DNA of 64,000 nt from Tabrizicola sp. (GTDB taxonomy: Bacteria > Pseudomonadota > Alphaproteobacteria > Rhodobacterales > Rhodobacteraceae), in assembly GCF_030694085.1 (NCBI RefSeq), contig NZ_JAUXZE010000056.1, positions 186,001 to 250,000 on the forward strand, in the 5' to 3' direction. Positions 26,601-33,794 of this stretch are shown one piece after another. The translations under genes were made by a program, and so were the position numbers. Each line of letters starts with the position of its first letter. Positions within the stretch are counted from its first letter, which is position 1. The notes under the pieces are model-generated. The model did no database searches. It saw only the letters and a program-made list of their open reading frames with translations, and was not told the DNA's origin.

Positions 26601-27183
26601 GGTGGGCATTGCTGCCCACCCTACGCCTGCGCGGGGCGCGCCAAAGGCCGTCCTCGACGCTTGCGTCCTGTACCCGACGATCCTGCGCGAGATCCTGCAG
26701 GGCGCTGCCGAAGCCGGGCTCTACCAGCCCGTCTTCTCTGACCGCATCCTGCGCGAATGGGTGCTGGCCACTGCAAAGCTTGGTCCCACCGCGCCGGTTG
26801 TTGCGGAAGGCGAGGCTGCCGCTCTGCGCGCATCCTTTCCCCGTGCCCTTGTCCGGCCACATCCCGAGGTCGAAGCGCGCCTGATCCTCCCGGACCCGAA
26901 TGACCGCCACGTCCTGGCCACCGCCATTGTCAGCGCGGCCGATGTCATCGTCACCTTCAACGCCCAGGATTTCCCCGGCCACATCCTTGCCGCCGAGGGC
27001 GTCACCCGCCGCGATCCCGACGGCTTTCTGTGGGAGCTGCAGTCGCGCCACCCCGACGTCATGGCCCGGATCGTGGAGACCGTGCGCGCGAAGGCCGAAG
27101 CGATTTCAGGCCAGCCGCAGCCCCTGAAGCCGATCCTGAAACGCGCGCGGCTCTATCGTCTGGGAAAGGCGCTGGGAGTCTAG
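26593..27183 (+). CDS. PIN-domain protein
   Basis: 196 residues. PIN ribonuclease-like domain with acidic residues at VLDACVLYP (first Asp), SDRILREW (second) and LPDPNDRHVLATAI plus ADVIVTFNAQDFP (third and fourth), so the metal site looks complete. No antitoxin-like small gene precedes it, so it is not a standard VapC pair. The first reliable ATG (26593) overlaps the methyltransferase stop, and codons 3-12 are made of the dispersed palindrome at 26601-26627 (KVGIAAHPTPAR), so the repeat has either extended the N-terminus or hidden the native start. Confidence 0.8.
   Translation: MGKVGIAAHPTPARGAPKAVLDACVLYPTILREILQGAAEAGLYQPVFSDRILREWVLATAKLGPTAPVVAEGEAAALRASFPRALVRPHPEVEARLILPDPNDRHVLATAIVSAADVIVTFNAQDFPGHILAAEGVTRRDPDGFLWELQSRHPDVMARIVETVRAKAEAISGQPQPLKPILKRARLYRLGKALGV
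26601..26627 (+). repeat. Dispersed palindrome, copy C (start of the PIN gene)
   Basis: GGTGGGCA, loop TTGC, TGCCCACC, then CTACGCC: 8-bp perfect stem, same family and orientation as 2422-2447 and 2873-2900. As an mRNA hairpin it would lie right after the start codon of the PIN gene. Confidence 0.75.
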
Positions 27184-27187
27184 GACC

Positions 27188-27236
27188 CAAATTCCTTTAG
27201 CAAGGAATTTGTCAAATTTCTTCCTCAAGAAATTTG
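27188..27236. terminator. Two adjacent AT-rich hairpins between convergent genes
   Basis: CAAATTCCTT-TAGC-AAGGAATTTG (27188-27211) and CAAATTTCTT-CCTC-AAGAAATTTG (27213-27236), each with a perfect 10-bp stem. Located between the PIN gene and the M48 protease gene, likely a bidirectional terminator made of two related copies. Confidence 0.65.
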
Positions 27237-27240
27237 CCCC

Positions 27241-27927
27241 TCACCCGACCCAGCGCGCCTCGTTGGCCTCGATCGCCGCGATCCGCTCCCGGGTCTTCGG
27301 ATGGCTCATCAGCCAGGCCGGGATGCCTTGGCCCCGGTTCTGCGTCAGCGCCTCCAGCTTGCGGAACAGCGACTTCTGCGGCCCGGTCCCGATCCCGGCC
27401 TTGATCAGCAAGGCGCTGGCGTAAGCATCCGCCTCGAACTCATCGCGGCGTGACAGCCGCGCCATCAGGGCCGTGGAGATCAGGTTCGCAATCCAGATCC
27501 CGATGATCGGCAGGAAGCGGTTGAGCAGCGCCGACAGCATCACGAAGACCGCGTTCTGCCCCGTAAAGTCGATCATCCGCCGCCGCATGTGCCCCATCGC
27601 CACATGGCCCAACTCATGCGCGATGACCGAGGCAAGTTCTTCATCCGTGACCTCGCCCGTCGCCCTCCGGTCGAGGAAGCCGCGCGTCAGGTAGATGCGT
27701 CCGTCGGGCGAGGCAAGACCATTCACCGGCTCGACCTCGAACACCCGCACCTCGATCTCGGGCACGCCCAACGCCTCGGCCATCCGGTCGGCCAGCCGTG
27801 CCAGCTGTGGGTCGCGCAGCGGCACCGACTGTTCGTCCAGCATCTTTCGCGTGCGCCAGACCGAGACCTGCATCATCAAGACGGCATAGGCGACGGCCAC
27901 CAACAGGGAGAGAACAAGAGCGCTCAT
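27241..27927 (-). CDS. M48-family zinc metalloprotease (HtpX-like)
   Basis: 228 residues. N-terminal membrane segment (residues 1-20), zinc motif HELGH at 104-108, and the third ligand Glu in RRDEFEADAYA, preceded by another hydrophobic stretch (IIGIWIANLISTALMA). This is the M48B layout of HtpX-type membrane proteases that degrade misfolded membrane proteins. ATG at 27927, 30 bp from the DedA stop, so it is the last gene of the vWA-DedA cluster. Confidence 0.92.
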   Translation of the reverse strand: MSALVLSLLVAVAYAVLMMQVSVWRTRKMLDEQSVPLRDPQLARLADRMAEALGVPEIEVRVFEVEPVNGLASPDGRIYLTRGFLDRRATGEVTDEELASVIAHELGHVAMGHMRRRMIDFTGQNAVFVMLSALLNRFLPIIGIWIANLISTALMARLSRRDEFEADAYASALLIKAGIGTGPQKSLFRKLEALTQNRGQGIPAWLMSHPKTRERIAAIEANEARWVG

Positions 27928-27957
27928 GCTGCAGATATATGCCTGGTCCGGCCCGCT

Positions 27958-28551
27958 TCAAACCCCATCCCGCGCACCCCCGAACAGCCAGTAGCCCAAC
28001 GCGACCACGGCCCCAAGTCCCCCGACCATCCCCAGGACCGAACCCAGCATGTCGCTCGCCGCCTGGATGTTCCCGGCAAAGCCGTAGCCCGTGCCGACAT
28101 ACAGCCCGGCCCAGACCGCTTCGCCCGCGACCCCGGCCGATGTGAAACGAACCCAGCCATAGCCCGTGCTGCCGGCCAGCAGGTTCACCCAAGGCCCCAG
28201 CGGGCTGACCAGCCAGCGCGAGAAGAACACCGCCAGCACTCCGCGCCGGTCCATCAGCCCATCCGCCCGCGCCAGAAGCCGGTCCCGTCCGGGATCACGC
28301 CGAAGCCGGTCCAGAAACGACATCCCCAGACCCCGCCCGGCCCAGTAGCCCAACTGATCCCCTGCCACCGCTCCCGTCACCGCGGCCAGAAAGGCCTGCC
28401 ACAGGTCCAGGTCACCAGCCGCCGCGAACCCGCCCGCGGTCAGCATCAGGATCGACGCCGGGAAGGGCAGGGCCAGGCAGGACAGGAACGTCGTCGCCGC
28501 CAGCAGCCAAAGCCCGTACTGCGGCACCAGGGCCAGAAGCCAGTCGGTCAT
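27958..28551 (-). CDS. DedA-family membrane protein (YqaA-like)
   Basis: 197 residues with five or six membrane segments. DedA features: FPASILMLTAGGFAAAGDLDLWQAFLAAVTGAVAGDQLGYWAGRGLG, with the acidic residue in GDQLGYW, and FFSRWLVSPLGPWVNLLAGSTGYGWVRF with the conserved Arg. DedA proteins flip phospholipid carriers and support membrane potential. The start overlaps the preceding gene (ATGA). Confidence 0.88.
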   Translation of the reverse strand: MTDWLLALVPQYGLWLLAATTFLSCLALPFPASILMLTAGGFAAAGDLDLWQAFLAAVTGAVAGDQLGYWAGRGLGMSFLDRLRRDPGRDRLLARADGLMDRRGVLAVFFSRWLVSPLGPWVNLLAGSTGYGWVRFTSAGVAGEAVWAGLYVGTGYGFAGNIQAASDMLGSVLGMVGGLGAVVALGYWLFGGARDGV

Positions 28552-28901
28552 TCCGACGCCTCACCAGCCCGCAATTCCAGCAAAGCCGCTTCGACATCCG
28601 CGATGACCTCGGCCACTGGAACCCCGCGATCCCGGGCGATCTCGGCCAGGGGTTGCGGGCGGCCCTTCACCTCTGGCTGGGGCAGTCCCGCCGCCGCGTC
28701 CAGCGCGCGCGGGTCCAGCCCCCAGGATCGCGCGACATAGCCCACCGTCATCCAGGGCTCGACCGGCATTTCGCGGTGCGTGGCCCAGTAGGCCGTGAAG
28801 AAGACCAGCCGCCCGGCGAAGAACAGCGTGACCGCGCAAGACAGCACGAAGGCCGAGGTCAGCCAGGGTCGTGCCTTCCATGCCGTGAAAAGTCTTTTCA
28901 T
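28548..28901 (-). CDS. Small membrane protein, function unknown
   Basis: 117 residues. One membrane helix (about residues 13-38, WLTSAFVLSCAVTLFFAGRLVFFTAYW) followed by a soluble part MTVGYVARSWGLDPRALDAAAGLPQPEVKGRPQPL and a helix ending LLELRAGEASE. It overlaps both the vWA gene (ATGA at 28898-28901) and DedA (28548-28551), so it is translated as part of that unit. I do not recognise a family; the soluble part looks like a small helical fold that may bind a partner. Confidence 0.75.
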   Translation of the reverse strand: MKRLFTAWKARPWLTSAFVLSCAVTLFFAGRLVFFTAYWATHREMPVEPWMTVGYVARSWGLDPRALDAAAGLPQPEVKGRPQPLAEIARDRGVPVAEVIADVEAALLELRAGEASE

Positions 28902-30079
28902 CTTAGATCCCGCACCCCCCGCGCCAACCCGTCCAATGTCATCGGCACCATGCGGTCCTCGAATATCTCGCGGATCAGGGCGGTCGAGCGGGCATGGCCC
29001 CAGGCCCGCTCCTCGACCGGGTTGATCCAGACATGATGCGGCCATTGCGACCGCAACCGTCGCAGCCAGACCTCGCCGGCCTCGGGGTTCCAATGTTCGT
29101 TGGCTCCGCCTGGATGGGTGACCTCGTAGGTCGACATCGCCGCATCACCGACCATGATCAGTCGCCAGTCCGGCCCATAGGTGCGGATCACCTCCCAGGT
29201 CGGCGTCTGGTGATCCCAGCGCCGCCGGTTGTCGCGCCAGAGACCTTCGTAGACACAGTTGTGGAAATAGAAGACTTCCAGATGACGGAACTCGGCCTTA
29301 GCGGCGGTGAAAAGCTCTTCCATCACGCTGACATGCGGATCCATCGACCCGCCGATGTCCAGCAGCAGCAGCACTTTGACCGCATTGCGCCGCTCGGGTC
29401 GGGTCTGCACGTCCAGCCAGCCCTGCGCCGCTGTGGCCCGGATCGTGCCGTCCAGGTCCAGTTCTTCCGCCGCGCCCTCGCGCGCCCAGCGGCGCAAGCG
29501 TCGCAGCGCAAGCTTCATCGTGCGCGTGCCGATTTCCGCATCGCCGTCCAGGTTGCGAAACTCGCGCCGGTCCCAGACCTTGACCGCGCGCTGGTGGCGG
29601 CTTTGATCCTGGCCGATCCGCACGCCCTCGGGATTATAGCCATAGGCCCCGAACGGAGAGGTCCCGGCCGTCCCGATCCATTTCGACCCGCCCTGGTGCC
29701 GCCCCTTCTGTTCTGCCAGGCGCTGCCGCAGTGTCTCCATCAGCTTGTCAAAGCCGCCAAGAGCCTGGATTGCAGCACGTTCCTCGGCCGAAAGGTGCCG
29801 TTCGGCCAGCTTCTCCAGCCAGTCGCGCGGCAGGTTCAGGGCGTCCAGCACCTGATCCACCGTCACGCCGTCCAGACCCGAGAAGGCCCGAGCGAAGGCC
29901 CGGTCGAAGCGGTCGATGTGGCGTTCGTCCTTGACCAGCGTCAGTCGGGCAAGGTTATAGAATCCCTCGGGGTCGTAAATCACGAGGTCTGCCGCCATCG
30001 CTTCCAGAAAGCTCAGGAATTCGCGCAGGGAAACCGGCACCCCTTCTTCCCGCAGCGTCTGGAAGAACGGCAGGAACAC
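28898..30079 (-). CDS. vWA-domain protein (CoxE/MoxR-associated type)
   Basis: 393 residues. N-terminal half is the CoxE-like helical region (FFQTLREEGVPVSLREFLSFLEAM), C-terminal half a von Willebrand A domain with MIDAS motif DIGGSMD at residues 241-247 and GDAAMS later. Such proteins are activated by MoxR AAA+ ATPases to insert metals or assemble complexes; a MoxR ATPase is encoded just upstream at 31915-32766. No coxG or carbon-monoxide dehydrogenase genes are near, so the client is unknown. Coupled by ATGA to the next gene. Confidence 0.9.
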   Translation of the reverse strand: MFLPFFQTLREEGVPVSLREFLSFLEAMAADLVIYDPEGFYNLARLTLVKDERHIDRFDRAFARAFSGLDGVTVDQVLDALNLPRDWLEKLAERHLSAEERAAIQALGGFDKLMETLRQRLAEQKGRHQGGSKWIGTAGTSPFGAYGYNPEGVRIGQDQSRHQRAVKVWDRREFRNLDGDAEIGTRTMKLALRRLRRWAREGAAEELDLDGTIRATAAQGWLDVQTRPERRNAVKVLLLLDIGGSMDPHVSVMEELFTAAKAEFRHLEVFYFHNCVYEGLWRDNRRRWDHQTPTWEVIRTYGPDWRLIMVGDAAMSTYEVTHPGGANEHWNPEAGEVWLRRLRSQWPHHVWINPVEERAWGHARSTALIREIFEDRMVPMTLDGLARGVRDLR

Positions 30080-30111
30080 GCTAACCGCCTATTTTCTCGA
30101 ACAATTCGGAC

Positions 30112-30131
30112 CGGAGCCTTCGAAGGCTCCG
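30112..30131. repeat. 20-bp perfect palindrome near the vWA gene start
   Basis: CGGAGCCTTCGAAGGCTCCG, a complete 20-bp dyad, followed at 30134-30153 by a weaker dyad CGGAA...TTCCG with the same CGA centre. Possible dispersed element, or weak terminator of the 65-residue gene upstream. Confidence 0.5.
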
Positions 30132-30163
30132 CAGCGGAACTATCGAATATTCCGCGTCCGGCA

Positions 30164-30361
30164 TCAGACCCTCAACATCCGGTCAAGGCCGATGGTGACG
30201 AAAAGGCCAAGAATCGCGAAGATCAAACCGTGGACAAAGGCATATTGCAGCATGTCCGCAACCTTGCCGCCCCGTGCCTTGGCCCGGTAGCCCCCGGCGA
30301 GTGCGCCCAACAGAAATCCGCCGATCACGAACATGCCGCCCCATTTCCGGGACGCAGGCAC
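30164..30361 (-). CDS. Small two-helix membrane protein
   Basis: 65 residues beginning at a GTG (30361). Two hydrophobic helices: GGMFVIGGFLLGALAGGYRAKARGG with a Gly-zipper pattern, and VHGLIFAILGLFVTIGLDRML. Five bases after the DUF2927 lipoprotein stop, so cotranscribed. I know similar short proteins in Rhodobacteraceae only as hypothetical. Confidence 0.65.
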   Translation of the reverse strand: MPASRKWGGMFVIGGFLLGALAGGYRAKARGGKVADMLQYAFVHGLIFAILGLFVTIGLDRMLRV

Positions 30362-30366
30362 GTCCC

Positions 30367-31683
30367 TCAGCCGTTGTCTGCGCGGTCCGCCACGGCAGCG
30401 ATATCGCGCATCCGGGCCTGGACCACCTTGTCAGGGCCGAAGCCATAGCGTGCGGGACCCGCGCTGTCCATGCGCAGCGCCGCCGCAGCCCCAGGGTTGC
30501 CCAAAGCCTCCAGCGCCTCGGCCTTGATCAAGAGCAGCGTCGCCTGAAGCGCCGCGTTCTGGTGCCGCTCGACCACCGGGATCGCCCTGTCGGTCAGTCG
30601 GACGGCTTCCTCGGCCAGCCCTCCGGCCAGGGCCATCGCGGCCATCTGCATGTCGATATGGGCCAGGTGCAGATCGCCCCCCGGCAGACCGGCATAGACC
30701 GCACCCGCCCGGTCGAAAGCCTCAAGTGCGCGGGTGGGGTTGCTGCCCGCCATCAGGCGCCCGACGGCAAAATAACTGAAGCCCAACCGGCTGTCGCGCC
30801 ACCCCGAGGCCAGCGCGATGTCCAGCGCCTGTTCCGCTGCGGCCCGCCGCGCCGCGACCGAACCGTTGCGCCCCAGCGAGGTCTCGATCGCGCGCGTCCA
30901 ATCGACCGGATTGCCGGCGCGGGCGCCCGGTCCGGCCCCCAGGCGCGCGGCCACCTCGTCGCGGCTCATCCCGCTGGACAGGGCAGGGGAATAGGTCAGC
31001 CGCAGAATTTCCATGTCGAAGCCGGTCAGTACCGAATGGAAGTTGTCGTCGTTGAAGACGCTGTCGGCCAGCCGGTAAAGGTCGTTCAGCGGGCCAAGCG
31101 CCTGGGCCAGTTCTTCATGCAGGCAGTCACGGATTTCCTGCGGACTGGTGTCGGAGGGGATGAAGATCGCGGCGCGCTCCCGCCGGGTGACAAGTGCCCA
31201 GTCCACCACGTCCTGCCCCCGCTTGCGGCGATAATCGGCCAGCGAACCCACATTCGGCACGACGAAACAGGCAGCTGTCGGCGCCAGGCGGCGCAGTTCG
31301 GCGCGCGTGGCGAATTCCACCGTGATCGTGGCCGCACCCGATGCCTGACGGATGTCGATCCCCGCTTCCGTCTGCAACCGCCCGATCAGCACACCGAGGT
31401 CACGGGGCGCGCTTGCCGGGACGTCACCCGCCATCGCCACGGTCACGGGCCCCTCGAACCGGCTGAACACCTCAAGCCCGCGCCCGCTTTCCATCGCGAA
31501 TGTCAGGTCCATGAAATCCCGCACCAGCGATCCCCCCGCCACCGGCGCCGCCGCAAGTCGCAGCGCACCGGGCGCGCCGAAGCCCACGCCCACCTCGACC
31601 GGAGGGCGGTTCTTCGACACTTGCGCCGGAGGGGCACAGGCCGAAATCACGCAAAGCGCAACGATCATCATGGGCAGGCGCAT
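30367..31683 (-). CDS. DUF2927-family lipoprotein
   Basis: 438 residues. Lipoprotein signal with lipobox VISAC (Cys16-17 region), so anchored in a membrane facing the periplasm. The DUF2927 domain covers about residues 50-260 (DFMDLTFAMESGRGLEVFSRFEGPVTV, FIPSDTSPQEIRDCLHEELAQALGPLNDLYRLADSVFNDDNFHSVLT); the C-terminal third has TPR-like helices. Metalloprotease-like features (HEEL) resemble an inactive or divergent M-clan protease, but this is conjecture. ATG at 31683 preferred to an upstream TTG. Placed between MoxR and vWA genes. Confidence 0.85.
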   Translation of the reverse strand: MRLPMMIVALCVISACAPPAQVSKNRPPVEVGVGFGAPGALRLAAAPVAGGSLVRDFMDLTFAMESGRGLEVFSRFEGPVTVAMAGDVPASAPRDLGVLIGRLQTEAGIDIRQASGAATITVEFATRAELRRLAPTAACFVVPNVGSLADYRRKRGQDVVDWALVTRRERAAIFIPSDTSPQEIRDCLHEELAQALGPLNDLYRLADSVFNDDNFHSVLTGFDMEILRLTYSPALSSGMSRDEVAARLGAGPGARAGNPVDWTRAIETSLGRNGSVAARRAAAEQALDIALASGWRDSRLGFSYFAVGRLMAGSNPTRALEAFDRAGAVYAGLPGGDLHLAHIDMQMAAMALAGGLAEEAVRLTDRAIPVVERHQNAALQATLLLIKAEALEALGNPGAAAALRMDSAGPARYGFGPDKVVQARMRDIAAVADRADNG

Positions 31684-31914
31684 CAAAGGGTCCGTCAGGC
31701 AACCGACCCCGGACAGCAGGGGTGGCCGAAGTGTCCGGGTGATGACCCCATTGAGTCAATTCGCGAAAAAGCACGAATTTTCCAGCCACTACCCCTCGCG
31801 GTTGAAGTTGGACAGAGGCGCAGGATGTGTCCTGATCGATCACGGATTGTTACAATTCCGACGGTCCCTCAGCGCGCCAAAGGACGGGCCAAGACCCGAT
31901 TCGCCGCCGTGGCG

Positions 31915-32766
31915 CTATCGCTGGCCCCGCGCCATGAAGGCCAGCCGCTCGAACAGCTGCACATCCTGCTCGTTCTTCAGCAGCGCCCCATGCAGCTTCG
32001 GCAGCGCCGACTTGGCATCCCGACGCAGATCCTCCGGCGCCAGATCCTCGGCCAGCAACAGCCGCAGCCAGTCCAGCACCTCGGACGTCGAGGGCTTCTT
32101 CTTCAGCCCCGGCACGTCCCTGATCTCATAGAACTGGGTCAGCGCCGCCGTCAGCATCCGGTCCTTGATGTCGGGAAAATGCACCCGCACGATCGCCGCC
32201 AGCACCTCGGCGTCGGGAAACCGGATGTAATGGAAGAAGCAGCGCCGCAGGAAGGCATCCGGCAGCTCCTTCTCGTTGTTCGACGTGATGATGACCACCG
32301 GTCGGTGCCGCGCCACGACCATTTCCCCCGTCTCGTAGACGTGGAACTCCATCCGGTCCAGTTCCTGCAACAGGTCGTTGGGAAACTCGATGTCCGCCTT
32401 GTCGATCTCGTCGATCAGCAGCACCACCCGGCCCTCGGCCTCGAACGCCTGCCAGAGCTTGCCCTTGCGGATATAGTTGCGCACGTCATGCACCCGCTCG
32501 CCCCCAAGTCCGGGACCCAGTTGGCTGTCGCGCAACCGGCTGACCGCGTCGTATTCATACAGGCCCTGCTGCGCCTTCGTCGTCGACTTCACGTGCCACT
32601 CGATCAACGGCAAGCCAAGCGAGTGCGCCACCTGCCGCGCCAGTTCGGTCTTGCCGGTCCCCGGCTCGCCCTTGACCAGCAGCGGGCGCTGCAACGTGAC
32701 CGCAGCATTCACCGCCAGAGCCAGATCGTCGGACGCGACGTAAGCGGGTGTCGTGGTGAATTTCAT
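31915..32766 (-). CDS. MoxR-family AAA+ ATPase
   Basis: 283 residues. Walker A GEPGTGKT at residues 33-40, Walker B LLIDEIDKAD near 116-125, sensor-1 ITSNNEKELPDAFLRRC with the arginine finger region. This belongs to the group paired with CoxE-like vWA proteins, acting as metal-insertion or complex-remodelling chaperones. The partner vWA gene is at 28898-30079, separated by the lipoprotein gene and a 231-bp gap. Confidence 0.93.
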   Translation of the reverse strand: MKFTTTPAYVASDDLALAVNAAVTLQRPLLVKGEPGTGKTELARQVAHSLGLPLIEWHVKSTTKAQQGLYEYDAVSRLRDSQLGPGLGGERVHDVRNYIRKGKLWQAFEAEGRVVLLIDEIDKADIEFPNDLLQELDRMEFHVYETGEMVVARHRPVVIITSNNEKELPDAFLRRCFFHYIRFPDAEVLAAIVRVHFPDIKDRMLTAALTQFYEIRDVPGLKKKPSTSEVLDWLRLLLAEDLAPEDLRRDAKSALPKLHGALLKNEQDVQLFERLAFMARGQR

Positions 32767-32837
32767 GGGGATTACAACATCCTGACGGGCGCAGTTTCAC
32801 AAACCCTACCTGTGCCCAGAAAATGTCGCAACCGGTA

Positions 32838-32866
32838 GTGACAATCCTTGGCGCTTGCGATACATG
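32838..32866 (+). promoter_or_regulatory. Possible dksA promoter
   Basis: GTGACA (32838-32843), 17-bp spacer, TACATG (32861-32866). A start near 32873 leaves room for the AAGGAG site of the chosen ATG at 32940. Confidence 0.4.
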
Positions 32867-32939
32867 CCCGCCCAACAGGAGCGCGTCGATGACAGAAGCC
32901 CACCTGTCGGAGGCATCCGGCGCCAAGGAGAGTGTTTCG

Positions 32940-33362
32940 ATGAAGGCCGAGGTTTTCCTCCCCGATGATTATCGTCCCGCCGAGGACGAGCCGTTCATGA
33001 ACGACCGGCAGCTGGAGTACTTCCGCCGGAAGCTCTTGATCTGGAAGCAGGAACTTCTTGACCAGTCGGCCGAGACCATCGACAGCCTGCAAGACAGCGC
33101 CCGCAATGTGCCCGACATCGCAGACCGTGCGTCGGAAGAAACCGACCGGGCCCTGGAACTGCGCACCCGCGACCGCCAACGCAAGCTGGTAGCCAAGATC
33201 GACGCCGCGCTGCGCCGGATCGACAATGGCGAATTCGGCTACTGCGAAGTGACCGGCGAGCCGATCAGCCTCAAGCGTCTTGACGCGCGGCCCATCGCGA
33301 CAATGACGCTGGAAGCGCAGGAAAAGCATGAACGCCGCGAAAAGGTTCATCGCGACGACTAA
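32940..33362 (+). CDS. dksA: RNA polymerase-binding transcription factor DksA (one-cysteine type)
   Basis: 140 residues. Enters the RNA polymerase secondary channel and, with ppGpp, controls rRNA and amino-acid promoters. The coiled-coil tip carries DIADRA (Asp59, Asp62, Ala64), the conserved D-x-x-D-x-A. The globular domain reads GYCEVTGEPISLKRLDARP: only one of the four zinc cysteines remains, as I recall for R. sphaeroides DksA, which works without zinc. AAGGAG lies upstream of ATG 32940; an ATG at 32889 with AGGAG is the alternative start. Confidence 0.93.
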   Translation: MKAEVFLPDDYRPAEDEPFMNDRQLEYFRRKLLIWKQELLDQSAETIDSLQDSARNVPDIADRASEETDRALELRTRDRQRKLVAKIDAALRRIDNGEFGYCEVTGEPISLKRLDARPIATMTLEAQEKHERREKVHRDD

Positions 33363-33380
33363 GCAGGAAGGGGGCCGGCG

Positions 33381-33794
33381 ATGTCCAGCCCATCCGCCAG
33401 ACGGCTGACCGGGGGCTGCTATTGCGGCGCGGTCGGCTACACGGTTGCCGACAGCTTCGATTACGCGCTGAACTGCCACTGTGGCAACTGCCGCCGGACA
33501 ACGGGGGCGGCATGCAAGCCTTTCGCCGGTATCCCGCGCGACCGTCTGGCCCTGACGCAGGGCGCTGACCGGCTTTTGGTCAATGGCGACGACCGGACCA
33601 ACAACACGCATTGCGCCACCTGCGGCTCGCTTCTCTATTCCGTGGTCCGGGACGGCGAATGGGTCCATGTTACGATGGGCACCCTGATCGACGTGCCCAG
33701 CATCCGGCCCTCGGCGCATATCTTTGTCGGGTCCAAGGCGTCATGGCACGACATCACCGATGACCTGCCGCAATATCAGGAGTTCCCCGAATGA
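33381..33794 (+). CDS. GFA-family (glutathione-dependent formaldehyde-activating-like) protein
   Basis: 137 residues, Mss4-like fold with zinc cysteines in CYCGAVGY, NCHCGNCRRTTG and HCATCGS. Despite the name, few members are proven to act on S-hydroxymethylglutathione. It lies 18 bp after dksA and overlaps the following monooxygenase gene by 4 bp (ATGA), so it may be a small zinc protein serving that enzyme. Confidence 0.9.
   Translation: MSSPSARRLTGGCYCGAVGYTVADSFDYALNCHCGNCRRTTGAACKPFAGIPRDRLALTQGADRLLVNGDDRTNNTHCATCGSLLYSVVRDGEWVHVTMGTLIDVPSIRPSAHIFVGSKASWHDITDDLPQYQEFPE

Noticed and set aside
26593..27183. VapBC toxin-antitoxin module
   Set aside because: The PIN protein is larger than VapC, and no small antitoxin gene lies on either side.
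28884..28901. TGAAAAGACTTTTCA palindrome resembling the DUF2852 operator
   Set aside because: It lies in the first codons of the small membrane protein (MKRLF) and its arms differ from ATGTGAA; probably coincidental.
30274..32838. 854-codon plus-strand open frame
   Set aside because: Antisense to the DUF2927 lipoprotein and MoxR genes; no family features.
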